A model generated the notes under the pieces. The model did no database searches, was not told the DNA's origin, and saw only the letters and a list, made by a program, of their open reading frames with translations. 64,000 bases of DNA from Eurosta solidaginis (lineage: Eukaryota > Arthropoda > Insecta > Diptera > Tephritidae): contig NC_090321.1 of the NCBI RefSeq assembly GCF_040869045.1, forward strand, positions 130,873,689 through 130,937,688. Direction: 5' to 3'. Shown here piece by piece: positions 54,132 to 64,000 of this stretch (position 1 is the stretch's first letter; every line of letters starts with the position of its first letter). A program made the translations under genes and the position numbers.

Positions 54132-55997
54132 CTACACGTTCTCTAATTTCTCGAAACTACACTTATTGTTTTCTATAACCAGCCTATTTTTGTTATTACA
54201 AAACACATCTCTTCCGAGGAGTACATCTTCATCAATGTGATCATCGTTAACCACTAATAATACGGCTTGGTTATGATTTTTGACAATTTCAAGTACAACT
54301 GAAATGTTTGCTTTACACATATATTCGCCTACTGCGAATCCTCTTAAAACGCGTTTACATTCTACAAGTGTGCCCACTTTTTCGGCTATAGAATGACGGA
54401 TTAGCGAACACGTACTACCAGAGTCGATGATAGCTTTTGTTTCGAAATCATTTACTTTGATTGCTTTTGTCAAGTTTGTATCTTGAATTACATCATTTAT
54501 TTTATTCACTGTCGTATTTGGTTTAGGTTTTGCTTTCGTTTGTTTACAGTTTATTGCTTTATGACCTGTACGTTTACAAGTCTCACATCTTTCGACACGT
54601 TGTGGTTCTGAACAATTTATTGAAATATGTCCCATTTTCAAACAATTATAGCATTTAACCGATTTAGGTGTTTCGCGTTCACCAACTTTAGCGTTTGCTG
54701 GTATTTCACGTTTACCAACATTTTTCGTTTGGCTTTTGGACGTAGCCGTATATTCGTCGATTTTCTGTTTATAGTTCAGCGGTTCGTATTTTATGTTATT
54801 GTACACCGAATAATTTTGAATATCGCGTAGAAACTTATTGCAATTTTCGTAATCGTTCGAGATCTTTCTACGGAGATCGTGGTCGTTAATGCTGTTTATT
54901 ATGTACCGCGCGACAGCAAATTCAGGAATTCCTCCTTTTGTACCCATCGACAACATTTTGTAATAATAGTCTTGGGGAGTTTCGTTACGTTGGCGACGCG
55001 TTCGTCCCAATTTTATGTGTATATCCGCGACGTTTTCAACGGTTGCAAAATCAATACAAAATTTCGCGACGAATTCCGACCACGATTTAAAAATATTTTG
55101 ACAATCAATCCAATACTTCGCATGCCTTTTTAATTTTTGCTGTACGGCGAATAATAACACTTGGTCACTCCACTGATATGCAGTACGTAGCATTTCGATT
55201 CTTCTTATAAATTGATTTGCGCTTAGTGATGTTTCATTTGACGGGTCGAATTCGGGTAGAAGTGCTATCACTTCATTCACATTACTATACGGATTTTGTC
55301 GTATATTTACATTTGAAAATGAATGATTTTGTTGCATATGAGCATGAAAACTATTCGACTGCATATTGCTTCTTATATTCGGTTCATTATAAAATCGCGT
55401 TTGCGTGAAATTTTCGTCATAGCACAACTGAGCATGCCCATTATAAACAGACATGGGTGGCATATAATTTACGCTGTGAATATTACCACTATTCCAATAA
55501 GAATGCTCGTTGACTTGCATATACGGGTGCACCTCATTTGCTATTGATATATACGGTGGTTGAATATTTGTACTCAAATCGCGATGAATGTGCGTGTGTG
55601 TGTATGATACATTAGTTGGCGGCACGCACGTAAGCGGTACCGACACAAACGAATTTATGCAACTTGTAATTTGTTCGGACTGTGGTGACGAACCAACCGA
55701 CGGACGAAATTCAGATACTACTTGAGTGCTTTTGCTTTGCGTTGGCATTTCACACTCACGTTGCGTTACACTCACTTGCAAATCGGTCATTGTTTTTTCT
55801 GGTTCATTTATTCTTTGCATTAGCATCGTTTCATTTGCACTCATAAATGTATCATTTGCGTTCGCGTTCGCGGTTTTGTTTACATTTTCATATTCTTCGA
55901 GTCGTTCGATTAAAGTGTGTTTGTTTCCCGTCTTTGCAATTCCGCGCTCGCGATATCTGTTGCGCAGATCATTAACTGTCATACTACGAAAGTTCAT
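54132..55997 (-). CDS. Gag-protease with N-terminal SAP-like motif, 621 aa
   Basis: The protein starts MNFRSMTVNDLRNRYRERGI and continues with KTGNKHTLIERLEEY, the pattern of a SAP DNA-binding motif (L-x3-Y/L, G, G-x-K-x2-L-x2-RL; residues about 7-36). A Gag core follows (LLPEFDPSNETSLSANQFIR, about residues 245-390), then two CCHC knuckles (CYNCLKMGHISINC, CETCKRTGHKAINC) and a protease with AIIDSGSTCSLI. The frame ends in UAG (54132-54134) and is in phase with RT beyond. SAP motifs bind AT-rich DNA; a role in chromatin targeting is inference. Confidence 0.82.
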   Translation of the reverse strand: MNFRSMTVNDLRNRYRERGIAKTGNKHTLIERLEEYENVNKTANANANDTFMSANETMLMQRINEPEKTMTDLQVSVTQRECEMPTQSKSTQVVSEFRPSVGSSPQSEQITSCINSFVSVPLTCVPPTNVSYTHTHIHRDLSTNIQPPYISIANEVHPYMQVNEHSYWNSGNIHSVNYMPPMSVYNGHAQLCYDENFTQTRFYNEPNIRSNMQSNSFHAHMQQNHSFSNVNIRQNPYSNVNEVIALLPEFDPSNETSLSANQFIRRIEMLRTAYQWSDQVLLFAVQQKLKRHAKYWIDCQNIFKSWSEFVAKFCIDFATVENVADIHIKLGRTRRQRNETPQDYYYKMLSMGTKGGIPEFAVARYIINSINDHDLRRKISNDYENCNKFLRDIQNYSVYNNIKYEPLNYKQKIDEYTATSKSQTKNVGKREIPANAKVGERETPKSVKCYNCLKMGHISINCSEPQRVERCETCKRTGHKAINCKQTKAKPKPNTTVNKINDVIQDTNLTKAIKVNDFETKAIIDSGSTCSLIRHSIAEKVGTLVECKRVLRGFAVGEYMCKANISVVLEIVKNHNQAVLLVVNDDHIDEDVLLGRDVFCNNKNRLVIENNKCSFEKLENV

Positions 55998-56549
55998 GTT
56001 TTTGTCTAATTAGAAATTGAAAATGCGAGTTCATCTTTTACGAGTTGAGAAGTTTTGCGATGTTTTAAAATGGTTGAAACGACGCTCTTGCATACAACAT
56101 AAACACACATATGTTTTAGTATAGGAATATTTTCGCTATCCCTTTCGTTTTTATGATGAAACTCTAAAGTCGTAGAATTTTCAATTTAACCGACCGTTCG
56201 TTGCAAACTCGACGCGTTGCACGTTCGTATGTACATATAGACGCATGTACATTTATGTGTGTATGTATACTACCGTTTCTTTTATTTTTTTTTTCGTGTT
56301 TTGCAATTTCACAATCTCGACGCAATTTTTCTACTTCGTTGTACGTTTTTCGACACGGTTGCACTTTTTTTCCTCGTACATATGTATATGACTATTTACT
56401 ATGCACGCTTTCGTTTTTCAATGCATTTTATCATTAACACAACACTTTTTTTTATTGTTGCAAATATTTTTCACATTTGTTATAATATGCTCGAATTATT
56501 ATTAACGCTACAATCCTTATGTGGCATAGGTTTCGCACACTTCTGATAC

Positions 56550-56810
56550 TATCACGATGGCATATGTACTTACGTTTGTCAGAGTTCCGAATAATTAATT
56601 AGACGCACGCTGTTTATTTAATGTTAAATGAAGAAAGTATTATTATTAGAAAAAAATGAATATACACTTTAATGTATTTTAAGCGAATTATGATTGTGTT
56701 AAATACGACGTTTCGTTCTGAAGGTTCGAGACAGACTGCTTCGTATCGCTCATTTGATTTCTCTCCTCAAATCGTCTTTTACTTAGTTAGAGTTGCCATG
56801 TCGGCTGACA
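56550..56810 (-). repeat. 5' LTR of the SAP-domain Gypsy element
   Basis: 261 bp. The minus-strand sequence right after it (56534-56549, GTATCAGAAGTGTGCG) resembles a tRNA-Leu-type primer site, but weakly. Flanked outside by CTTG (56811-56814). Confidence 0.88.
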
Positions 56811-57651
56811 CTTGTGTGTCAAATCCCTTGGTTTTCATTAACTGAAGGAGGTCATCAATGACCAGGGTCCACAGGAGATGGGAGAGCACACCTCTTTGTG
56901 GGCACTATCTTGTGGCCGCAATTGATTTAGTTATCCCTCCCATTTCCAAATAGATTTTTCTACTCTTTAAAATAGACAGCACCCATGGTATTATTATAGG
57001 GCTTATGTCCTTTTCAATCATAGCTTGTTCGATAGCTTGATGTGTTGTGTTATCGAAAGCCACTGATATATCAATAAAAGCGCAGAGGGCTATATTTTTA
57101 GACTCTAGAGCCTTTTCGATTTTTGTGATCGTGAGACTATGAATAGCCGTCTCCGTGGATTTCCCTGACTGCTAAGCGAACTGATTCCTACACAGAGGGA
57201 GTGTATTTAGATTGACCTCCCTGATATGCTGATCTAAGATTTTCTCCATACCTTTTAGGAGAAACGAGATCAGGCTTATTGGTCGATACGACGAGGGCAG
57301 TTGCTCGGGTTTCCCTGGCTTTGGTAAGATTACTACCTTAACCTCTGCCCACCTGCTCGGGATATGGCCGAGCATTAGTGATGCCTTATACAAAGTGGAA
57401 AGGACTGGGGCTATATGTTTTATCCCTTGCTGTAACAGACAAGGGTATACCCCATCCGTTCCTGGTGACTTGAATGGGCTGAAATTAGACAGAGCCCATT
57501 GCACTCGTTTCACAGTGGTGAGCTTTGTTGCTAGGCTTTTTTCATTACCACTGATCGTTGGCAAATCTGCCATTATAGGCTGTGCAGTCAGGAAAGTGTG
57601 TTTCGAGTAATAGTTTGCTCGTCTCTTCCGGCCGCGTGGTGTAGCTCCCAT
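56811..57651 (-). pseudogene. LINE RT N-terminal half
   Basis: The frame 57172-57651 gives FSPFKSPGTDGVYPCLLQQG, WAEVKVVILPKPGKPEQLPS and SYRPISLISFLLKGMEK; the rest to 56811 (WTLVIDDLLQLMKTKGFDTQ) follows after a stop at about 57172. The coding sequence breaks at the Gypsy TSD. Confidence 0.82.
56815..57170 (-). other. LINE sequence adjoining the Gypsy insertion
   Basis: Part of the split LINE RT; open only in short frames. In reverse complement it reads toward WTLVIDDLLQ and the CTTG target. Confidence 0.6.
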
Positions 57652-57874
57652 CTGTTTTTTTCAACGTGCCAATTACATTTCTGTGATCTCTAGAAATGGC
57701 TTTTTGTAATCGATTCGCTGCTGGAAGATCATTAATCTTCTCACAATGTTCTCCCCAAAAAGCCCTTTTAGATTTCCTAAGTTCTTTATTGTAAGATGTT
57801 AGAGCGACTTTATATGAATCCCAGTCGCCCGTAGCCCTCGCTTTATTGTACAGCTTCCAAGCCTGGCATCTTAG

Positions 57875-58800
57875 CTACCCAAGCTTTTTGTTCCACCAAG
57901 GCACATCACGTTGTGTACGTATCTTTCCTTGGGGGCAACTCTCATTGAAAGCTGTTTTAATGTCTGAGTGGAGCTGTTCAGCTTCCTTCTCAAGCTCCTG
58001 CACGGTGGTTATAGGTCGCTGTAAGCTGTTATCAGCTTCCTCAATAATAAAACGGAATAGCTCCCAGTTCGTTTTCCTGGGATTACTAAAAGCTGGCATG
58101 TGTTCCGGAAAGTGACCAATGTCAAATACAATGTGTTTGTGGTCCGACATTGATTCCTCTCCTGAAACATGCCAGTTGGTGACGCTGCTGGCCATATTAT
58201 GGCTGCACAGAGTAAGATCTAAAAATTCCCCTCTAATAGCATTTACAAAGGTAGGTTCATTTCCCCGATTGATAATGCTTATATTATTACTACTGATAAA
58301 CTCAATGAGGTACTCACCCCTGTTGTTGATGTTCCTACTACCCCATGTTGTTGATGGGAATTTGCGTCACAGCAGAGGATCCGTGGCGTGCCACTCTGCT
58401 GACAATATTTGATGAGGGTTATATATTCGGTCGTTGGGGCCGTTTCTTCCTCCCCCAGAAAGTGGGCAGAGGCCAAGATTGCCTCTTGTTCTCCTCTTGG
58501 GGTTGGAATTTTAGCCCAAACTGCTACGAGATCAGCCGTCATAAATTGTAAAAGTGGAAGAAACATTAGTTTGTTGCTTAAAAGCATCGTCGCTCTTGGG
58601 CGAGAACTGGTGGGATAAATTAATTTACCATCAGTACTGTTCAGGCTTTTACGGCACCGTTTTGAATCCAGAGCTCCTGGATGAAGGCTATTCCCAGATT
58701 TTCTTCTGCAAATTTTTTAATTAGTACGTCTGAGGCTGCCTTGGCATGGTGAAGATTCACCTGAAGGCATTTCAGACGTCTTTTCTTTTGGGCTTTGATA
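57875..58800 (-). pseudogene. LINE APE endonuclease region
   Basis: Readable segments are VNLHHAKAASDVLIKKFAEE (about 58700-58770), VAVWAKIPTP, LCCDANSHQQHGV (58279-58587), then ASSVTNWHVSGEESMSDHKH (57875-58195) with the SDH motif. The CDANSHQ block is the counterpart of GDFNAH. A frameshift lies near 58280. Confidence 0.78.
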
Positions 58801-59204
58801 GGGAGCGGAGAAACTATTTATGGTATTTGCGGCCACGTGTAGCCACCTTCCTTGCTCTATTGTTAAGCGACATTACGGCTTCTTTAGCCGTTCGTCCTCG
58901 TCCTTTTTTGTTCCCTTTCTGCCATTGGGGCTCCCACTAGTTGTTTGCCTTGTTGCGGGATTTGGGGGACAGGCTGGCGGACTGTCGCTGTCTCGTTTGG
59001 CTTCTGTGGGCAAACACTAGACCCAGAAGGTCTGGGCTCTTCTTAAGAAGGTTTTTGGGGGGGTGTCCGATTGACTCGGCAAATCCTGATGTTCAGTAGG
59101 TAAATGCCTACTAGATACCTTCTGGTTCTTCGAACAGCACGGTTTGTCATCGTCAACCGTATCATCCCCCTCACCCTTATTGTCACTGCCGCTGGTATTT
59201 ATAT

Positions 59205-60230
59205 TTACCAGGTTAGGGATGGCTTGGTTTTGGGCCTTAACTTGACCCTGTCAAACCCACAAAACATCAAGTAGTTGCGTTGCTTTAATAGCTCCGCAGA
59301 CAATGGATCGACGGCTATAGTAACTTCCCCTACCGTGGACTTTCGAATCCGGTTGGGGATTCTCCAGTTCCTGGTAATCAAGCCGACATTTTGGGCCTCA
59401 GCTAACCTCAAGATGTCGTCGTTTGAGGGGCATTCCTCTTTCTTAAAGTACCCCACGAGAATGATGCGACGTGGTATATCCGCATCAGATACCACCTTCA
59501 GCTTGGCACCTTGCCATGGAGTGAGCTTTGGGGCGATAGACCTTAGCCACTCCGCGGTGGTTGCATCCCGGCATGTGATAGAAAACCAGCCTGGGCGAGG
59601 TGTGCAACCGCTAAAGGTGGGCTTTATAGCACCATCTTTTTGGCTCATCACCTCCCAGGATGGCCTTCAGTTCCCCTGAAGACCAGACCGTGGCTGGATA
59701 ATCGGGAGGTGTAATGCCCAGCCTTACCCCACTCAGGACATCCCTGAAAGTTTCCGAATGCTTGGCTGTTGCACAGCTTTCCACATGTTTTGACAATATT
59801 TTTGTATTGCCAGCTGTGGGCAGCGGCATCTTTTTGGGCTCTCTCTCTGGTGGAGTCGAGCTATCTGAGCGGCCTCTCTTGGCTGACCCTTCACCACGGA
59901 CCGATCCCAAGGGTTCTTTGGCAAGTCCCCTGGCTTCATTGTAGTTAATCGCCCCGGCCAATAATAGCTTGAGACGTTTTCGAGCGGCACCACTTAGCCG
60001 ATCTCAATATGCATTCGGGCCAGGCTGATCGCTTTTCGCCGGAAAGGCAAGGAACCTCTCTTCATCCTCCGGCGAGACTGTGGATTGTGACTCTACCAGA
60101 TTTGCATCCTGCAGAGTCCCCACATCTGCCATCATGCAGGGCACTATTCGGCCCAGGCAAGTCTGTGGCGACAGCTGATTCGGCTTGCACCGAAAGGTCG
60201 CAATCGACCTGATCTATTAGGAGCTATACA
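59205..60230 (-). pseudogene. LINE ORF1 (DUF4780-like)
   Basis: The frames 59611-59961 and 59205-59651 overlap and differ by a frameshift. The first has AGAINYNEARGLAKEPLG and ETFRDVLSGVRLGITPPDYP, the second RPGWFSITCRDATTAEWLRS and PRRIILVGYFKKEE. From memory, this pattern corresponds to the domain called DUF4780, found in ORF1 of several arthropod LINEs. It may act as an RNA chaperone in place of zinc-knuckle Gag. Confidence 0.7.
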
Positions 60231-60560
60231 GCTCCATTTTGGTTGTTTTTTATATTATTTTTATCCATAAAAATATCCACGAGTATGGGGGAAGGTAGGT
60301 CAGCTGGGACATAGCCACCAGTATCCCAGCAAGACTAATTACAACCAGGGGACGTCAGGTATTTGGAGGCCACCGTTATAAGACACACTAACGTAGTGCC
60401 ATTCATCCCATTAGCACGGTTCGGATGACACTCAGAATTACGGGTTTTATGGAGTTGTCCTCTCTAGATCCGCCATATTTGTTTGCAAAGCTTGGGCACC
60501 TTATTCAGGGTGTGACTCTTCGCCACGTATGGCCGGTCTTGAACTAAAAATAGTACCTTT

Positions 60561-61218
60561 TTATAGGAAAACTTGGCCCAGGGGAAACGGAGTGCGGATG
60601 GGAGAAGAAGAGAAATCTGGTTGAAGGGAGGAGAAACGGGTCGCCGCTCGCATTCGCCGCCGAAGCGTTACCAGGTGTCACCGCGAGGAGGCTCCACCCC
60701 AATGTGGGGGGAGCGTGCAAGCACCTACGAGTCGACGTTTTGGGATGACGCCGGTGTGTGCAAGGCGAGACATCCCCATCAAAAACACCCTTATAAGGTA
60801 AAAAGTAGACCTGCAGAATATAAAATAACGATAAGAAAAAAAAATAATAATTTTAACCTTTAGAATAGGAAAAATAATTTTACCCTATAAGGTAGAAAAA
60901 ATCGACAAAAATAATAATTTTACTATAATTACCTTTAGAGTAGTAAATATCGATGAAAACAATGTAGAAAATAGAAACATAGAAAACATAAATCAAAATA
61001 AAAGAATAAGAAAATTGCAATACATAAAAATAGACTTAAACTCATATAATAAGAGCACTTTAATTTTGTAAACACAAAGACAGTTTATATTATATGCAAA
61101 AGAAAAATACAATAATAAAACAAAACAAAAGAGAAAAACAAATGTAAACTATTCTTTGGAAATCAAGCCAAATGTCATAAAATACTAACACACACGAAAA
61201 AAAAACCAACAAACAAAG
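60561..61218. other. Unassigned region between the LINE 5' end and the last Gypsy LTR
   Basis: A GC-rich 5' part (60580-60780) gives a chance frame (60573-60863) without recognised domains, followed by A-rich sequence with AATAATAATTTTA strings. It may be more LINE 5' UTR or a separate fragment. Confidence 0.4.
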
Positions 61219-61440
61219 TGTTGTGTATGCAAATTCAAATTTATTAACAACAATGAATTTTTATTCTCAGTGTAAAACTAAATTTATGAATTGATATACT
61301 TGACGTTGTAATTTTTGTAAATATGGCAATGCTGAATTATGCCATAAGAAATAAAATGTCATTAGGTTTAGAGCAATCAAAGCGTGCATATCTCAACGGC
61401 TACCGAAGTCTGTGAGTATAACTTAATAATAAACCTAACA
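61219..61440 (+). repeat. 5' LTR (about 222 bp) of the last Gypsy element
   Basis: Starts TGTTGTGTATGC and ends AATAAACCTAACA, with a terminal inverted relation TGTTG/CAACA-like. TCTGGCGACGAG follows at 61441. A partner LTR is outside the window, so the limits are estimated. Confidence 0.55.
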
Positions 61441-61465
61441 TCTGGCGACGAGAAAATATACAAAT

Positions 61466-62712
61466 ATGGCTGAGGAATTTTACAAAAAATTGTTGGAGGA
61501 GCAACGTACCTTCACAATGAATGTGCTCCAGGCCAAGGTACCACTCTCGTTCCAGCTTTTGCACAATTCAACAACCAACAGCAGAAACGGGACTCATATT
61601 TGTAGCAATTGAAGCAACATTTCTCTGCTTACGCGGTAATTGACGCCAACAAGCAGAAATCATTTTTTTTATCTTGGTTGGGCAATGACGCTTATGAAAC
61701 TCTCAACAAGCTGGTCGGTGTAGACGAGTTACAAAAACAAACATTTAGTGAGCTCACAGCAAAACTAACAGAGATTTAAAAAGAAAAAGTCGATGTAGTT
61801 GCAGCTCGTTATGAATTTCATAAAGCTGAAATGGGTAGTCGTACATATAAACAATGGATTGCCGAACTACAAAGCATAGCCCGGCAATGTGATATTGTGT
61901 GCAAAAAAGAAATTTGTCTACATGATTTCTCCGACGACATGATTAGGGACAAATTAATTTTTGAAATCACCGCATGACGCAGTTCGTACAGCTGCATTAC
62001 AAAAGCCGCAGTCAACGTTGGCAAAAGTGCAGCTAATCGCCGAGTCACTAAAACTATGAGTACAATCAAAGACAAAACGGACACTGCAAATGCAATAGAC
62101 AGCAACGGAGTTTATTCGATGACAACGAAAAACACAGAAAAATCAAATATGCGTAACAAAAACAAAAAATCTAATAAAGAAATGAAAAACCGTTCATGCA
62201 CAGGTTGTGGAGTCTCACATAATCGTGATGATTGCAAATTTAACAACGCTGTTTGCAGAGGTTGCTGAAAAACAGGTCATATCGTAGCTGTGTGTTTATC
62301 GAATGAAAAAAAGAACGAACATAAGCAGAACAAAGTTACGAAAAACAACAAAAGGGAGAAAGGTGACAAAATAGAATATATTTCAAGGGCATTTTCGGTA
62401 GCTAGCCCATCAAGCAACAAAAGTAAGAAACGTTTTGTGCAGGTTTTGGTTAACGGCAAAACGATTGAGTTTCAGATGGATTCTGGTGCAGAAGTCTCAG
62501 TAATGACACTAGACTCTTACGAAATGTTAAATAAACCGCCAATAAAACAATGTTCGCGTGCACTATACGGTTACGGTCATACGCAAATCGAAACTTTGAG
62601 AGAAATCTCTGCAAAAATTCGATACAGGCCAGTAGAAAAAATACTGCCTTTAGTAGTTTCTAATGTGCGCGGTTTTAGCAATTTATTTGGGGTAGATTTA
62701 TTCGAAGAATAG
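61466..62712 (+). pseudogene. Gypsy Gag and protease, multiple stops
   Basis: The likely start is ATG 61466 (MAEEFYKKLLEEQRTFTMNV), 25 bases after the LTR. Gag continues in broken frames (IDANKQKS, LGNDAYETLNKLVG; FHKAEMGSRTYKQWIAELQS). Knuckles CTGCGVSHNRDDC and CRGC-stop-KTGHIVAVC (a TGA sits between the Cys pair and His, at about 62267) precede a protease with FQMDSGAEVSVMTLDSY and GVDLFEE, ending in TAG at 62710-62712. Confidence 0.78.
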
Positions 62713-62734
62713 GGCTGTCAGGTCGGTCGAGAAG

Positions 62735-64000
62735 TTGCAAACACTTCTGACTACTTTCGCAGAGGTGTTTACACCAGCACTTGGTACAATGAATTCAGTC
62801 AAAGCTCGATTAAATTTAAGCAAAACGCAGTGCCTAAGTTCAGTCAGAGTAGGCCCATTCCTTTTGCACAGCTGCCAGAATTTAAAGATGAAGCTCAACG
62901 GTTATCACAAGCAGGTATTTGGCAGCAAATTACCTTCAGCGACTAGGCATCTCCTATTGTGTTAGCAACAAAACCGGTCGGGTTGATACGCAACTGTGGA
63001 GATTTTAAATAAGGGGTTAACCAGCAGATTGATGTAGATCAATATCCTTCACCTACTAGAGAGTGCCTGCTGCATACCATTCGACATGGCAAAATTTTTT
63101 CTAAGATTGACTTGCGTGATGCATACCTGCAAATGGAGTCGACGAAGATTCGAAAAAAATTCTGGTGGTCAACATACCGCTTGGGTTATTTCAGTACCAG
63201 CGATTGCCGTATGGAGTGGCAAGCGCCCCAGCCATGTTCCAGATTCATCTAGAGCAGCTATTGTGTGGAGTTGATAGATGCGCAAATTACAAAGATGACA
63301 TTATTATCGCCGATGCAAACGAACAAGAACACTTGAGCGCTTAGCCAAAGTCCTTCAGATACTCAAAGCAGCAGGTATTAAATGCAAGAAAGAGAAATGC
63401 GTGTTTCTCAATACTAAAATAACGTACTTGGGTCGTGAAATAAGCGCAGATGGCTTTCTGACGACGAATCGGGTATTCAAGCAGTGAAGAACTTTCGGTG
63501 GACAAAAACCTTGAAAGAGCTTTAGGCATTTATGGGCAAAATAAATTATTACCACAATTTCATACCAAACTACTCTCAACTTGCAGCACTTATTAACAGA
63601 TTGAGGCGAAAAAATGTGACGTTCCAGTGGAAGTCCGAACAAGGAAATGCGTTCAACATGCTCAAGGGCCATATAGTTAAGGCTACGATGCTAGCCCATT
63701 TTCGAGAGACTTACCAATATTTGTTTTTACGGACGCATCATCGTATGGGGTTGGAGCAGTGCTTTTGTACATCTATCGAGATGGTATGGAGCAACCGACC
63801 GCTTTTGCCTCGAAGACCCTAAACCGTCATCAAGAAAACTATAGCCAAATTGAAAAGGAGGGTTGAGCAATAATATTCGGAGTGAAAAAATTTCATCAGT
63901 TTTTATACGGGCACAAGTTTACGCTTATTACGGATCACAAACCATTAGTCAGTATATTTAGCCCAGATAAAAACCGTCCAACAATGACGGCACATCGTAT
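62735..64000 (+). pseudogene. Gypsy RT and RNase H start, frameshifted, runs off the window
   Basis: Readable segments across frames include RPIPFAQLPEFKDEAQRLSQ, ASPIVLATKPVG, FSKIDLRDAYLQMES, the catalytic box as YKDDIIIADAN (Leu replaced by Lys), FMGKINYYHNFIPNYSQLAA, then RNase H with FTDASSYGVGAVL-like sequence and [17 protein letters not shown] at the very end. Several stops (62943, 63010) rule out a working protein. The remainder lies past base 64000. Confidence 0.78.

Larger units (their letters stand above)
51164..56810 (-). mobile_element. Young Ty3/Gypsy element with SAP-like Gag, 5.65 kb
   Basis: The LTRs at 51164-51425 and 56550-56810 differ, as far as I can see, by one indel and one substitution in about 261 bp. 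CTTG flanks both sides (51160-51163 and 56811-56814). LTR ends on the minus strand are TGTCAGCC and CGTGATA. The element has a single Gag-Pro-Pol reading direction with one UAG between Pro and RT, one frameshift in RNase H and one TAA before the integrase end. It interrupts the I/LOA-type LINE. Confidence 0.9.
49481..60560 (-). mobile_element. I/LOA-type LINE with RNase H, split by a Gypsy insertion
   Basis: From right to left on the minus strand come ORF1 (DUF4780-like), APE endonuclease, RT, RNase H and a 3' end with a TAA-repeat-like tail (ATTATTATTATTAATTGG at about 49482). RNase H and a TAA tail are features of the I/LOA group. The Gypsy element 51164-56810 sits within RT. Removing it and one copy of CTTG restores continuity just before the YADD motif. 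Stops are scattered. The 5' limit near 60560 is approximate. Confidence 0.82.
61219..64000 (+). mobile_element. Degenerate Ty3/Gypsy element, 3' part beyond the window
   Basis: A short LTR (61219-61440), a TGGCGACGAGAA primer-site-like string, Gag with two Cys/His knuckles, protease, RT and the start of RNase H follow in order on the plus strand up to the window end. Stops and frameshifts are numerous. The sequence style (DSGAEV protease, KIDLRDAYLQM in RT, a short LTR) recalls the K02A2.6-like Gypsy group; that grouping is from memory. Confidence 0.82.

Noticed and set aside
60573..60863. 96-aa plus-strand ORF rich in Arg/Gly
   Set aside because: No domain; likely non-coding 5' region of the LINE read on the wrong strand.

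Overview
This window looks like insect chromosomal DNA made almost entirely of transposable elements, with no host gene that I can recognise. The mix points to a dipteran: BEL/Pao, several Ty3/Gypsy lineages, Jockey-type LINEs with a CAA-repeat tail, an I/LOA-type LINE with an RNase H domain, a Penelope-like element (PLE), PIF/Harbinger, Tigger/pogo, tRNA-derived SINEs and an INE-1/DINE-like repeat. From memory the LINE and SINE sequences resemble repeats of true fruit flies (Tephritidae). That species guess is inference, not a database result. Nearly every coding region carries stops or frameshifts.

Layout. (1) 1-9.8 kb: the 3' two thirds of a BEL/Pao element, then two Jockey-type LINE copies head to head, then a possible Helitron 3' end. 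(2) 10.9-14.8 kb: a fold-back element with an 8-bp target-site duplication (TSD) inserted beside one copy of a small tRNA-derived repeat; a 1.8-kb DNA transposon with 36-bp terminal inverted repeats (TIRs); a second copy of the small repeat; and an antisense LINE fragment interrupted by a 404-bp CAA-tailed element. (3) 15.2-38.0 kb: an ancestral satellite array (monomers about 180-204 bp, roughly 3.6 kb in total) broken up by insertions. These are a TTAA-flanked MITE, a SINE (13-bp TSD), a fold-back, INE-1-like repeats, a 2.9-kb LINE (12-bp TSD), a PLE (13-bp TSD) that itself holds a 412/mdg1-like Gypsy element, and a deletion derivative of another Gypsy element. (4) 39.0-41.1 kb: a decayed Tigger transposase between 125-bp inverted repeats. 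(5) 41.2-42.2 kb: an LTR-like end with an adjacent minisatellite and a tandem duplication. (6) 42.43-47.89 kb: a whole two-gene PIF/Harbinger transposon flanked by TTA. (7) 48.6-49.1 kb: a Gypsy remnant. (8) 49.5-60.6 kb: an antisense I/LOA-type LINE split just before its YADD motif by a young Gypsy element (4-bp TSD, nearly identical LTRs). (9) 61.2 kb to the end: the 5' part of another degenerate Gypsy element.

The genes belong to separate selfish elements, so there is no host pathway. Insertion order is readable from interrupted sequences and TSDs: satellite before PLE before the 412-like Gypsy; LOA-type LINE before the SAP-domain Gypsy; small repeat before the fold-back. The features most worth a second look are the hammerhead-like cores in the inverted PLE termini, the 2A-like motif in the LINE, the new-looking tRNA-derived repeat, the unclassified TIR transposon at 11.6-13.4 kb, and the Gypsy Gag with an N-terminal SAP-like motif followed by an in-frame UAG before RT.
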